A DNA stretch of 64,000 bases from an uncultured Schlesneria sp. (GCA_903858935.1 CAIOKO010000176.1:38504-102503), one strand, 5' to 3'; numbered from the stretch's first letter, positions 9,492-18,516 are shown. Notes: a model not told the origin generated them from the letters alone. Numbers and translations are program-made.

Positions 9492-10400
9492 ATGTCCACC
9501 CAATGGAATTCTGGTATTAATGATCGGAAGCTGAAAGAAGAGATCTGTGAGATCGGTCGTCGCGTCTACAACAAGGGATTCGCCGCTGCCAACGACGGAA
9601 ATATTTCGATCCGCGTCGGTGAAAACGAAGTCCTTTGCTCGCCCACGATGATCTGTAAAGGTTTCATGACTCCCGACGATATTTGTGCCGTCGATATGGA
9701 GGGGGTTCAGATCGCCGGTAAGAGAAAGCGGACCAGCGAAGTTCTGTTACATCTGGCGATCATGAAACATCGTCCAGACGTCAAGGCTGTCGTTCACTGC
9801 CATCCGCCACATGCCACGGCGTTTGCAGTCGCTCGCGAACCGATTCCCCAATGTATTCTCCCCGAGATCGAAGTCTTCATGGGCGAAGTACCCATCGCCC
9901 CGTATGAGACGCCAGGTGGGCATGCCTTTGCCAATACCGTTGTGCCGTTCCTGGGGAATGGAACCAATACCATTATCCTGACAAACCACGGGACCGTGAC
10001 GTTCGGAAAATCTCTGGAAGATGCGTATTGGAAAACCGAGATCCTCGATGCCTATTGCCGAATCCTGATTTTGGCAAAGCAGTTGGGCAAAGTGACGTAC
10101 CTCAACGAACGTGAATCGGTCGAATTGCTTGATCTGAAGAAGAAACTTGGATTCGACGATCCTCGATTCCACGTCGAGAACTGCGACCTTTGCGGCAATA
10201 CGGCATTCCGAGATGGGTACAAAGAGAACAAGCTCGAACCAATCGCGTTTGAGCCACCACCTCAGTACGCCGGTTATCTTGAACGGCAAAAATCCGGTGT
10301 TACAACACCGGAAGCGAAGCCAGCCGCCAGTCCGGAAGTTGATACAGAATCGCTGGTCAGACTGATCACTGAACAAGTCCTTGCGGCGATGAACAAGTAG
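9492..10400 (+). CDS. Class II aldolase with C-terminal encapsulation peptide
   Basis: Zinc aldolase of the L-fuculose-/L-rhamnulose-1-phosphate family, 302 residues, cleaving the sugar phosphate to DHAP and lactaldehyde. Zinc ligands are His102 and His104 in VHCHPPH and His166 in LTNHGTV; the catalytic Glu is probably in the RTSEVLLH segment. After residue 215 there is an extension with a Cys pair (CDLCGN), a proline-rich linker and a C-terminal amphipathic helix at 284-302 (ESLVRLITEQVLAAMNK) that matches the targeting helices of the other cargo. The ribosome site AAGGA is strong. The entry enzyme is therefore probably inside the shell. Confidence 0.92.
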   Translation: MSTQWNSGINDRKLKEEICEIGRRVYNKGFAAANDGNISIRVGENEVLCSPTMICKGFMTPDDICAVDMEGVQIAGKRKRTSEVLLHLAIMKHRPDVKAVVHCHPPHATAFAVAREPIPQCILPEIEVFMGEVPIAPYETPGGHAFANTVVPFLGNGTNTIILTNHGTVTFGKSLEDAYWKTEILDAYCRILILAKQLGKVTYLNERESVELLDLKKKLGFDDPRFHVENCDLCGNTAFRDGYKENKLEPIAFEPPPQYAGYLERQKSGVTTPEAKPAASPEVDTESLVRLITEQVLAAMNK

Positions 10401-10458
10401 GATTCATTATTCGACCAGTTTTTCGGTGGTGCAAACCACCGTGATGAGAGAGGTTATT

Positions 10459-11382
10459 ATGAAAGTCAGTATCATCGGCGGGGGCGGTCTGGTCGGTTCG
10501 TGCGCGGGGTTCGCTCTGCAAGCGGGCAAGATCGTGCGGCATATTCATCTTGTCGACGTGAATCAGGAAGCGTGCGAAGGTCAGGCATTAGACCTGTTGC
10601 ACGGAGCCAGCATTCTGGCCGATCAGAAAATCACTTCCGGTGACATGAAATCATGTTCCGACAGCGACGTTGTCGTGATTACCGCTGGCCTTCGGCGCAA
10701 ACCTGATGAAAGTCGCCTGGACCTCATCAACCGTAACGTGGTTTTGTTCCGCGGGATTCTGACAGAACTGAAATCGAGTGGTCTCCGTAAGGATGCCATC
10801 GTTTTCGTCGTTTCCAATCCCGTTGACGTTTTGACATACCTGGCGATTAAAGAACTCGGTCTTCCCGCATCTCAGGTGATTGGTCTGGGGACCGTGCTTG
10901 ATACGACTCGGTTGAGAAGCATGCTGGCACAGCGGCTCGATGTTCCTCCGACGCAGGTTGACGTCACGATTTACGGTGAACATGGAGACAGCATGGTTCC
11001 AATCTGGTCTGCCGCTCAGATCGCCGGACTGCCGCTCGATAAATATCCTGGCGTAAATTCTCAATTGATTGCCGACGTCGAAAAGAAGACTCGGGGAAGC
11101 GGTGCCGAAGTGATCAAGAAGAAGGGTGGAGCCGGCTTCGCAGTGGGTGTTTCGATTGCCGACGTCGTGCATGCCATCGCTTTGGATCAACGTCGGATTC
11201 TTCCCGTCTCTTCGTTACAATCAGGAGCTTATGGTCTGCGCGATGTGGCGATTTCTGTTCCGACCGTGATCGGACGAAAGGGAGTCCTCGGTGTGATTGA
11301 AGTCGAGCTGTGGCCGAAAGAAAAGATGGCTCTTCAAAAATCGGGCAGTGTGTTGCGTGAGACCATTGAGAAAGTCCTGTAA
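10459..11382 (+). CDS. Lactate/malate-family NAD-dependent dehydrogenase
   Basis: A 307-residue 2-hydroxyacid dehydrogenase of the L-LDH/MDH superfamily, presumably regenerating NAD+ for the aldehyde dehydrogenase. Residues: glycine-rich NAD loop GGGGLVGS, Asp33 for NAD preference, Asp148-Arg151 (LDTTR) and catalytic His175 (YGEHGDS). Substrate positions are notable: the residue equivalent to LDH Gln102 is Arg80 (AGLRRKPDESR), and the one equivalent to Thr246 is Ala225. Both are malate-dehydrogenase-like. Start ATG at 10459 has AGAGAGG upstream; the earlier GTG at 10426 is not supported. This is the last gene of the operon. Confidence 0.9.
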   Translation: MKVSIIGGGGLVGSCAGFALQAGKIVRHIHLVDVNQEACEGQALDLLHGASILADQKITSGDMKSCSDSDVVVITAGLRRKPDESRLDLINRNVVLFRGILTELKSSGLRKDAIVFVVSNPVDVLTYLAIKELGLPASQVIGLGTVLDTTRLRSMLAQRLDVPPTQVDVTIYGEHGDSMVPIWSAAQIAGLPLDKYPGVNSQLIADVEKKTRGSGAEVIKKKGGAGFAVGVSIADVVHAIALDQRRILPVSSLQSGAYGLRDVAISVPTVIGRKGVLGVIEVELWPKEKMALQKSGSVLRETIEKVL

Positions 11383-11397
11383 CTATCTCGAGGAACT

Positions 11398-11414
11398 TGA
11401 CATTGCCAGTGTCA
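11398..11414 (+). terminator. Weak hairpin at the end of the microcompartment operon
   Basis: Imperfect stem of about 7 bp (TGACATT with AGTGTCA, one wobble pair), 16 bases after the dehydrogenase stop. No T-run follows, so this would be at best a weak or factor-assisted terminator. The next gene is on the same strand 101 bases away, so read-through is possible. Confidence 0.25.
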
Positions 11415-11483
11415 CAAAAGATCCTTGGGTTGATGGAGCGGAGCTCCTAACAAACCGCAGGTCGCGGAACTCGAGGTTTATGC

Positions 11484-12557
11484 GTGTCATTGTTTCGTTC
11501 ATTTCGACGTAACCGGAAGACCGTGGGGCGGGACGAGCAAATCGTCTTGTATCCCTCGTTCGCTTCACGCACACCAGACGGTCGTTCATGGTCGTTGATC
11601 GTGCAAGGCTGCGTGTTTGATCCCCGCCTGCCGTGGTTCCGGCGTTCGCCTGTGATGGGATTAATCCAGCGGGCGATGCGCATTGATCGTTCGGCCGACG
11701 AATATTTTCGCCAGCGGATGCGGCAATTTTTGATGTCAGGTTTGAAAGGGCGCTTGGTCAACGTCTTGATCGGAGACCGTGAATTTCCCGTTGCCGAATC
11801 CGATTACATGGGCCTGTTCAAAGGGACTGTGGAAGTCCCGGACGAATTCGCATCGAGACTGGCTCAATCAATCGAGAACAGCGGCCGCTGGTTAGGATGT
11901 CAGGCCGTATTGAATGCCCCTGATGAGCGTGAATTTGCTGGCAGGCTGCAATTGATTGAGCCGACCGGGGTTTCGATCATCTCGGATGTTGATGATACGA
12001 TTAAGCACAGTAACGTCAGCAACCGACGTGACCTGTTCCGAAACACCTTTGCCAAACGCTTTGTTCCGGTGACGGGAATGCCAGAGCTTTATCGCGATTG
12101 TGCGATCGCAGGTGCCGTCTTTCATTTTGTTTCAGGAAGCCCCTGGCAGCTTTACGAACCATTGCACGAATTCTGCCGGACGGAAGGCTATCCCTGCGGC
12201 TCGTTTCATCTGAAACGCTTCCGGTTTCGTGAAGCCGCGAAAAAGCTGCGGAAGTCACCTCAGAAAGCCTATAAGCGAACCGCCATCGAACCGATCTTGC
12301 TCGCGTTTCCCCAGCGTCGTTTTGTTTTGATCGGTGATTCAGGCGAACAGGACCCGGATATCTACGGCAGTTTTTTGCGAGAATTTCCCGAACAGATCAT
12401 CGGCGTCTTTATCCGGGCCATCCGGGGCGAATCACGAGAAACAGAACGTATCCGAAACGCGTTCGAGGGGACTGACCCTGCGAAATGGTCACTGTACGTG
12501 AATCCGGACGAGATTCGAGCCGAAGTTTCGCGTCTTGTATCAATCGGTCATTCCTGA
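11484..12557 (+). CDS. DUF2183 / APP1-like phosphatase-domain protein
   Basis: A 357-residue protein whose C-terminal half matches DUF2183, the catalytic domain of yeast phosphatidate phosphatase APP1 (HAD-like). The motif SDVDDTIKHS (Asp168, Asp170) is the DxDxT signature; LIGDSGEQDPDIY near residue 285 is the second conserved acidic motif. The N-terminal 150 residues are a conserved accessory domain. No signal peptide is seen. The start is GTG at 11484 with a GAGG ribosome site. It converges with the next minus-strand gene; the coding ends overlap by 10 bases. Its substrate in bacteria is not known. Confidence 0.85.
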   Translation: MSLFRSFRRNRKTVGRDEQIVLYPSFASRTPDGRSWSLIVQGCVFDPRLPWFRRSPVMGLIQRAMRIDRSADEYFRQRMRQFLMSGLKGRLVNVLIGDREFPVAESDYMGLFKGTVEVPDEFASRLAQSIENSGRWLGCQAVLNAPDEREFAGRLQLIEPTGVSIISDVDDTIKHSNVSNRRDLFRNTFAKRFVPVTGMPELYRDCAIAGAVFHFVSGSPWQLYEPLHEFCRTEGYPCGSFHLKRFRFREAAKKLRKSPQKAYKRTAIEPILLAFPQRRFVLIGDSGEQDPDIYGSFLREFPEQIIGVFIRAIRGESRETERIRNAFEGTDPAKWSLYVNPDEIRAEVSRLVSIGHS

Positions 12558-14809
12558 AATTTCATCAGCTTTCGGTAGGCGACGAAGTCATCCTTTTCCG
12601 GAACGATGATTACAAGCAGCCAGGCTTTGGGGTCGCTCGAATCCAAGAGCGGCAGGTCATCCCCGACTGTGCCCCCTTTGGGGCTTGTTTGTTTAATTAA
12701 CGCGAATGTCCCCTGATCGACTGAAGCGACCGAAGCTTGGAATATCCAGCGGAGAAGTTCTGGTTCATTCAGCATCTCCGTCGCCACTCGGTCTTGTGGC
12801 ACCCCCGGCACCTGAAAGTTGTTAATCACCTGCATGGACATTCCGGCAGGTCTTGCAGAACGCCAACGTTGTGAATGATCGTAGGCCCAACGGTCTTTAC
12901 CGTTGAAACAAGCCACCATGGCTTGTTCACCCCAGCGTGCTTTTGCGAGATTGACAAGCTTCTGGGGAACCTGGTGACTCTGCATCGGCTGCGATTCTGC
13001 AATTGTCAGATCGAATTCTGACCAGTCGACTTCAGGGCTTGCTGCCGATCCTGGAATTGACATCAGACGATTGATTTGAGGCGTCCATTTTGCAAGGTCC
13101 TGTGTCGCGGCGAACTGGGTCGGGATGCGTCCCTGAACTTGAGTCGTCAATTGCCGAATTGGAGCATCACTTGGCGGGACGGTCGATACCGGGCCCGGTC
13201 CCTGAAAATTGATGACGCGACCGTTTTGAATGACGACCCCCGGTCCACCACCCGCCCAGAGCTGTGAATTGCGGTCAAGCGACGAACCGGTACTCAGTGG
13301 TGTGAACAACCCTTTTTCCACGTCCGTTGTCACTTGATGAGTTGAAGCCACGAACAGAAGCTCAAATCGATTCGTGCGAACGATCTCACCCGATTGGCTG
13401 AGGTCTCGAAGGACGAGAGCACGTCGGGTTTCTGCTGCGGACATATAGTTGTTTGACAACCAGACCGTCAGTGCTGTTACTCCCAAGGTCGCGATGGGAA
13501 ATGTCAACCACGTCAGCTTTCTTAATCGTAACCAGCCCAGACCAAAATAATCCCCAGGGCCAATCAGGCAGACGAATGCGGTCAGAATGGCTGTCAGCAG
13601 TGACAGTGGCACCATTCGAACCCCTTCGGGCATTAAGCGATCAAGCAACTGGTCCGACCGAAGCGATGTTCGAGTGAAAAGTGCGGATGCTAATCCCCAT
13701 TGGTCGGAGTTCGGGCGACTTGTTGTCGTCGGTCGGCCGTCAGTACCAACGATCTGCCACGATACGTCAGGCTTTGGAACCGGTTGAAACCGCCATTTCC
13801 ACAGCGGGCCAGCAATCGCCCGCCAGTTCTCCATGGGAACAGTAATCTCTTGATCTGGATTTTCAGTTCGAATCACGACATCACCCAGTCCACACTTGAT
13901 GGCCATCGCTGTGACATCGTCTGGAACGGTATCGGCAGGTAACCTTCCGGTACTGTCCGCTAAGAATTGGATTTCTTGATGATCGTCTTTTGTCAGGCTT
14001 CGGAGAAAATCAAGATGGTAAGGTTCTAACACTCCGTTGGGTTCAACGTACAGGCTTCCTCCCGCCCTGATCCATGCCAGCAGTCCTTCGAGCTGAGGTT
14101 TTCGGAGATTTCGAAATTCGTCATTCAGTAGAATCACCATGTCATAGCCGCAGTAGGCGAGCGGTTCTGATGGAAAATCAGCAGGGTCGATCGACGCCAG
14201 GAATGTTTGCACATGCTCAGTCTCATCAAATGTGATCTGGCCGCCTGGCAATTTCTGGCTGCTTGGCAAAACGGGAACCAGGTTCTCAAACTTCAAGCGT
14301 TCGATCACCTTGTCGCGTTGAGGCGACTTTTTGCGAACGGTACGTGATTCACCAGCAAGACAGACGAAAACTGACTTTGTCGAAAAAGGGACTCGCAGAA
14401 GCTGTTGACCAAGTTCACCGGAATACTTCTTCCCTCGAAACGAGATGTCGACGTAAAGCCGATCGACCGTCTGAGCGCAATTCACTGCGGGGAGCATGAC
14501 GCGGATGCGTTGCTCAGGGCCGTTCAACGTCACCTCTTCCGTTTCCACGGTTGCAAACTGAAAACCTTCAGAATGCACAACGAACCGAAATTTGCCGGTG
14601 ACCAGCCCCTTGTCCTGAATCTTGACATCCCACCAGGTCAGCATCGGTCGCCCAATTGCAACTGAAGGCTGCATCGTCGACGATTCGATCGTCAATGGCT
14701 TTATCTGAGCAAACGCCTTCGACCCCTGAAGCGTGAGGCTGATCGCAAGAAACAGCATGAACCGTCTGACGCCGGAAGCAGCAAATGATCGATCATGATC
14801 GGCCAACAT
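12548..14809 (-). CDS. Large membrane protein with a GATase1-like domain
   Basis: A 753-residue protein of a planctomycete type I only partly recognise. A signal peptide (FMLFLAISLTLQGSKAFA, about residues 17-34) precedes an extracytoplasmic region. It includes a flavodoxin-like/glutamine-amidotransferase-like stretch around residues 200-290 (YDMVILLNDEFRNL ... WIRAGGSLYVEPNG). Transmembrane helices near residues 400-420 and 430-450 (LLTAILTAFVCLIGPG, WLTFPIATLGVTALTVWL) are followed by a second extracytoplasmic region. This layout resembles BatA-like or DUF4350-type proteins without a VWA domain. An alternative start is the Met within RRFMLFLA. The function is unknown. Confidence 0.8.
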   Translation of the reverse strand: MLADHDRSFAASGVRRFMLFLAISLTLQGSKAFAQIKPLTIESSTMQPSVAIGRPMLTWWDVKIQDKGLVTGKFRFVVHSEGFQFATVETEEVTLNGPEQRIRVMLPAVNCAQTVDRLYVDISFRGKKYSGELGQQLLRVPFSTKSVFVCLAGESRTVRKKSPQRDKVIERLKFENLVPVLPSSQKLPGGQITFDETEHVQTFLASIDPADFPSEPLAYCGYDMVILLNDEFRNLRKPQLEGLLAWIRAGGSLYVEPNGVLEPYHLDFLRSLTKDDHQEIQFLADSTGRLPADTVPDDVTAMAIKCGLGDVVIRTENPDQEITVPMENWRAIAGPLWKWRFQPVPKPDVSWQIVGTDGRPTTTSRPNSDQWGLASALFTRTSLRSDQLLDRLMPEGVRMVPLSLLTAILTAFVCLIGPGDYFGLGWLRLRKLTWLTFPIATLGVTALTVWLSNNYMSAAETRRALVLRDLSQSGEIVRTNRFELLFVASTHQVTTDVEKGLFTPLSTGSSLDRNSQLWAGGGPGVVIQNGRVINFQGPGPVSTVPPSDAPIRQLTTQVQGRIPTQFAATQDLAKWTPQINRLMSIPGSAASPEVDWSEFDLTIAESQPMQSHQVPQKLVNLAKARWGEQAMVACFNGKDRWAYDHSQRWRSARPAGMSMQVINNFQVPGVPQDRVATEMLNEPELLRWIFQASVASVDQGTFALIKQTSPKGGTVGDDLPLLDSSDPKAWLLVIIVPEKDDFVAYRKLMKFQE

Positions 14810-15091
14810 TTGAGAGTCATTCCTGACAAGTGGTTTCGCTGAGAAATGATGGAATCGATTCTACCGTTGCTTGTCGCACATTTCATTAACGCCAATTGAC
14901 CACGTGGCCGACGCTGCTAGCGTCGGAAGAGATCTGAAAAAACATCACGTCTTCCGATGCAGCAACACACGGTCTGTGTCTCTGCCAAAAAGCACTCCAA
15001 TTGACGCAATCAAGACATTTTGACATTGTATTCCTGTGTGAATCAGACACGCAAGACCCTTGTGAAGATCGTCGATCCGTCTGGGGGAATC
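14810..15091. other. Divergent intergenic region with one REP-like palindrome
   Basis: About 280 bases between the large minus-strand membrane gene and the tandem paralogs. Apart from the palindrome at 14908-14926 I see no clear gene or promoter. Confidence 0.5.
14908..14926. repeat. REP-like palindrome (CCGACGCT NNN AGCGTCGG)
   Basis: Perfect 8-bp stem with a 3-base loop. The same arm sequence recurs at 21404-21422, and a one-base variant at 21377-21395, so this is a dispersed repeat in this genome. It lies between divergent genes and so is not a terminator of either. Confidence 0.7.
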
Positions 15092-15586
15092 ATGGGCGAG
15101 TTTTTTCGAGGGTGGAAGAGAAAAACCGGAATGCTGACGCTGGTTCTGGCGTGTGTGTTCATGGCAGGTTGGGTTCGGAGTTCGTTTTTCATCGAAGGTC
15201 TCGTGATTCCACTCGGGATGAAAAGTTCCGCATCGTTGGTGTCAAGTGATTCCTCACTGATCTGGCTGACGCAGCAAGGCGACGGTTTCTTTCCTTTCCC
15301 CAGCATCGTCTCCAGACGCTTCTCGGACATTGACGACCGCATATTTGAAAATCCATTATTTGAATGGCGCTGGAAGCGGTTTGGCTTTGGAATCGGTGCC
15401 AGCGTCGATGGGACAAAGCAAGTCGGCAATCAAATGATTCAAATGACACCCGGCACCGTGGCTGTTGTTCCCTGCTGGTCTGTCGTCATTCCATTGACCC
15501 TCATCACCGCTTTACTGCTTCTCTCAAATTCTTGCAAATCGACCTCGAATAAAATCGTTGAACCGAATCCTGTTGAGAGAGCGTGA
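15092..15586 (+). CDS. Tandem small membrane protein, paralog 1 of 3
   Basis: A 164-residue protein of unknown function. The N terminus MGEFFRGWKRKTGMLTL leads into a transmembrane helix (about residues 11-28) ending GWVRS. A central soluble region of about 85 residues follows, then a second helix near residues 125-145 within PCWSVVIPLTLITALLLLSN. The open frame extends back to 15020, but the ATG at 15092 aligns with the starts of the two following paralogs. The stop is 3 bases before the next start. Termini are conserved and the centre is diverged, which suggests a shared membrane frame carrying different outer domains. Confidence 0.85.
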   Translation: MGEFFRGWKRKTGMLTLVLACVFMAGWVRSSFFIEGLVIPLGMKSSASLVSSDSSLIWLTQQGDGFFPFPSIVSRRFSDIDDRIFENPLFEWRWKRFGFGIGASVDGTKQVGNQMIQMTPGTVAVVPCWSVVIPLTLITALLLLSNSCKSTSNKIVEPNPVERA

Positions 15587-15589
15587 ATC

Positions 15590-16087
15590 ATGGGCGAGTT
15601 CTTTCGCGGATGGAAACGGAAGGTTGGCTTCATGACGTTGATGATGGCGTTGGCATTGGCGGGTGGTTGGGTCAGGAGTGCTTTTGTTGAAGATTCAATC
15701 GAGATTCCGACCGGAAGACATTCCTCGATATCATTGGTGTCCGGATACTCTCAACTCCTGCTAAAAGTTGATCTTCACCCTTGTAGTGATGACACCCTTC
15801 CGATACCAACTTGGAGAAGTGTCAAACTTTGGGGCGGCATCAGGTGGTATGACGATCTGCCAACGGTTTTCCAATGGGAGTGGAACGGGTTTGCACTTGC
15901 AGAAGTGCCATATCAGGAGCTGTTGGACGACGATTGGCAGGACTACCGTTCGACATATTACTTCGCCCCCTACTGGTCCATCACAATTCCATTGACCCTC
16001 GTCTCACTTTGGGTTCTGCTGTCAAAGCCTCGCCAATCATCCCCGAAGAAAATCCCTGAACCCATCACGGGCAAGGGAGGGGTGTGA
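15590..16087 (+). CDS. Tandem small membrane protein, paralog 2 of 3
   Basis: A 165-residue paralog of its neighbours: start MGEFFRGWKRKVGFMTLMMA, end PYWSITIPLTLVSLWVLLSK with a Lys/Arg-rich tail. The central domain includes the conserved phrase IEIPTGRHSSISLVSGYS, similar in position to the first copy. The junctions with both neighbours are nearly identical (GTGAATCATGGG), as expected for recent tandem duplication and co-translation. Confidence 0.87.
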   Translation: MGEFFRGWKRKVGFMTLMMALALAGGWVRSAFVEDSIEIPTGRHSSISLVSGYSQLLLKVDLHPCSDDTLPIPTWRSVKLWGGIRWYDDLPTVFQWEWNGFALAEVPYQELLDDDWQDYRSTYYFAPYWSITIPLTLVSLWVLLSKPRQSSPKKIPEPITGKGGV

Positions 16088-16090
16088 ATC

Positions 16091-16582
16091 ATGGGTGATT
16101 TTTTCAAAGGATGGAAACGGAAAATCGGCATGGTGACGTTGCTGATGGCGTTGGTGCTGATGAACGGGTGGGCGCGGAGTCACACAATTCAAGACGAACT
16201 GCTCATTCGGATTGGAAACCGATTCGAATACTCCTTTAGGTCATCCCCTTATGGTCTGGAATGGTCAGGTCGGAGATCAAATGGGGATCAGCCACCAACT
16301 GACGGAAGTGAGGGGATTAAATACCAGATATGGAGATTTATCGCTCTCGACCAGTATCCCAATCTGTTTTGGTTTGAACGAGAGTGGCAATGGGACTTTT
16401 TCGGATTCCATTTCGGAGAAGGAACAAACCCCGTGCTCCCACGATATCGAGAGCATTATTGGATGGTCCCTTACTGGTCCATCACGATCCCTTTGACCCT
16501 TCTTTCCGGCTGGCTCCTGATTTCAAAACATCGTCAACCCGAATGGCGCATATGTGAAGAAAGTCGAGCTGAAGGAACTTAA
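16091..16582 (+). CDS. Tandem small membrane protein, paralog 3 of 3
   Basis: A 163-residue paralog: start MGDFFKGWKRKIGMVTLLMA, a GWARS junction after the first helix, and end PYWSITIPLTLLSGWLLISK. It has the most diverged centre, rich in Trp and aromatic residues (FWFEREWQWDFFGFHFG). About 125 bases separate it from the TPR gene on the same strand. The function is unknown. Confidence 0.86.
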   Translation: MGDFFKGWKRKIGMVTLLMALVLMNGWARSHTIQDELLIRIGNRFEYSFRSSPYGLEWSGRRSNGDQPPTDGSEGIKYQIWRFIALDQYPNLFWFEREWQWDFFGFHFGEGTNPVLPRYREHYWMVPYWSITIPLTLLSGWLLISKHRQPEWRICEESRAEGT

Positions 16583-16707
16583 GCAGCCGTTGCCAAATTG
16601 TTCGATCATTCATGTGGGGCTCCGCAAACTGAAAAGCCCATCGTGATTGATTCCTATGAATTGGACCGAATCTGGAAACCCGTTACCGAGTACGTTAAAT
16701 TTTCGGA

Positions 16708-17598
16708 ATGCCCCCTCATGATTATCAACAGCGTGCCTACCTCTTCTTCGAGCGAGATCGATTTCGCGAAGCGGCGGCGGTCTGTCTGGAAGGGTTGAGT
16801 GACGACCCCCACGACGTCGATCTCTTGTACCTGCGCGGCCTGTGCGGTCTTCGTTTGAAGGATCATGAACTGACTCAAAGTTCGATTGAATCGCTCGCCG
16901 CGTGCGCACCGAATTGGCCCTGCACGCATGACTTGCTCTGTTACCGGGCGCTTGAAAAGGGGCGGCTCGATGCAGCGGAACGACATTCCCGTGAAGCGAT
17001 CCGCTGGGACCCTGAGGTTGGCGGACGTTACGGAACGCTGGCCCACATCTTTGATCGTCTCGGACGCCGGGAGGACGCAATCACCGCAGCCCGACGGGGA
17101 TTGTCACTTGACCCGGACAATATCCATCTGCTGACGCAGCTCCAGCGACTTTATCACCTCAACGGTGAGAAGCGTCTGGCGGATGAAATGGAACGTCGTG
17201 CCGGTGAGGTCGATCCGGAAGATGCCGATTGGCACTTGTTTGCCGGACTGCGGCTGCTCGAAGGGGGGCAGAAATCGGAAGGGCGCTCGCGGATGCGGTC
17301 ATCACTGATGGTGGAACCGGATATTCCCGCAGAGCGCCTCGATGCGATGGCACATGAGATCGTACGATCCCACTGGTTTTTCAGAAATGCCGGATTTCTG
17401 CGCGGTGACTGGCCGATCCGATTGATGGCCGTCGCCACCCCGCTCATCTGGTTCGCACTGGGGAAATTGATCTGGTTTCCATTAAGCTGGCTCGGCTGGA
17501 TGTCACTGATCCTCGTCGCGGGTTGGTTTGGGTATGAGGCGTTGTTTTGGTTGTGCTATCGGCTGATTCGTCTTCGAATCACGCGAGGCCGCTTGTGA
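16708..17598 (+). CDS. TPR protein with C-terminal membrane helices
   Basis: A 296-residue protein. Residues 5-200 form about five tetratricopeptide repeats (for example EDAITAARRGLSLDPDN and the AEEHSREAIRWDP-like helix pairs). Residues 237-285 contain two hydrophobic helices (LMAVATPLIWFALGKLIWF, WMSLILVAGWFGYEALFWL) and a basic end, so the TPR part probably faces the cytoplasm. It is a scaffold for protein-protein contacts. The 3' end overlaps the convergent Tim44-like gene by 96 bases. A second TPR-membrane protein of similar design lies at 18517-19854 on the other strand. Confidence 0.85.
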   Translation: MPPHDYQQRAYLFFERDRFREAAAVCLEGLSDDPHDVDLLYLRGLCGLRLKDHELTQSSIESLAACAPNWPCTHDLLCYRALEKGRLDAAERHSREAIRWDPEVGGRYGTLAHIFDRLGRREDAITAARRGLSLDPDNIHLLTQLQRLYHLNGEKRLADEMERRAGEVDPEDADWHLFAGLRLLEGGQKSEGRSRMRSSLMVEPDIPAERLDAMAHEIVRSHWFFRNAGFLRGDWPIRLMAVATPLIWFALGKLIWFPLSWLGWMSLILVAGWFGYEALFWLCYRLIRLRITRGRL

Positions 17599-18441
17599 TT
17601 TGGTTCCTGTCCGTGCAGAAGCTTTGGCGGCATTGCCGACCTTTTGCTTTTTGTTCCAGACGCTGTCGAGGTAGCTGGTGTCGATACGATTCTTCTCCTT
17701 CGCCCATGCGAAGGATGTCGACCCTTCCTCAATGCCGCTGAGCAGCCATTCCCCGTTCTGGTAAACGAAGACCCAGACCGATTCAAATCCTGTTGTCGTC
17801 CCGACTTCTCCCTTGATCACTTCCAGTGTGTGCCGGTCTCGCATGTAGTCGACACAGTCGACCTTCACCAGCACGCGGATCCAACTATGAGTCTCTTCGT
17901 CTTCGACACTGACTGCGAGAGGCTCGATCCGTTGAATTTTTTCGACCCGGTAAACGATCTGTTTCCCTTCGTCGAGCCAGCGTCGAAGCAATTCCTGCTG
18001 GCTGGCAAAGTAATCCGAGGTCATAAACGAAGAGACCGATGACAGGTCACCGGTTGCCCAGACGTTTGCGATTTCCTTTACGGCCTGTTTGACCCGTGTG
18101 CGAAGCGTTGTCCATTCAAACCAATTGTACTTTTCGGCAAGTACGGCCAGATCATTTTTTGTTTTTCGAATGCCTGCCGCTTCCTTGTATTGGACATACA
18201 GGATCAACGGCAACAGCAGGATGCAGGCGATTAACATCAGTCCGCCAACGATGATCCCCCCGATCCGTCCAAATTTGGATTTCAGCGCCTGTTTGACGAA
18301 TTGCCCGCCCGGCGCGGCATCTGCCTCCGGACAGACGACGAAAATACAGACTGCGACCAGAACGATCATCAAGATCAGTTTCACCCACCCGCGACGTCGG
18401 AAAGTGGTTTCAGTTGAGGTGCCGATTGGGTTTGCCATCAC
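17503..18441 (-). CDS. Tim44-like domain membrane protein
   Basis: A 312-residue protein. There is an N-terminal helix (LILMIVLVAVCIFVVCPEADA) that may be a signal anchor and a second helix near residues 60-83 (IIVGGLMLIACILLLPLI). A Tim44-like domain follows (about residues 105-255: TRVKQAVKEIANVWATGDL, MTSDYFASQQELL, VFVYQNGEWLLSGIEEG). The C-terminal 50 residues are basic and low in complexity. Tim44 in mitochondria recruits the import motor; the bacterial relatives are poorly understood and may bind membranes. It follows the TPR/AAA genes on the same strand with a 75-base gap. Confidence 0.82.
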   Translation of the reverse strand: MMANPIGTSTETTFRRRGWVKLILMIVLVAVCIFVVCPEADAAPGGQFVKQALKSKFGRIGGIIVGGLMLIACILLLPLILYVQYKEAAGIRKTKNDLAVLAEKYNWFEWTTLRTRVKQAVKEIANVWATGDLSSVSSFMTSDYFASQQELLRRWLDEGKQIVYRVEKIQRIEPLAVSVEDEETHSWIRVLVKVDCVDYMRDRHTLEVIKGEVGTTTGFESVWVFVYQNGEWLLSGIEEGSTSFAWAKEKNRIDTSYLDSVWNKKQKVGNAAKASARTGTKSQAASRDSKTNQPIAQPKQRLIPKPTRDEDQ

Positions 18442-18516
18442 GTTCGATCCTGAAGAAACTATTGGCCGATCACAACTTCCGCAGTCAATTTCTTATATGC
18501 CGCAACACTTCAGCCG

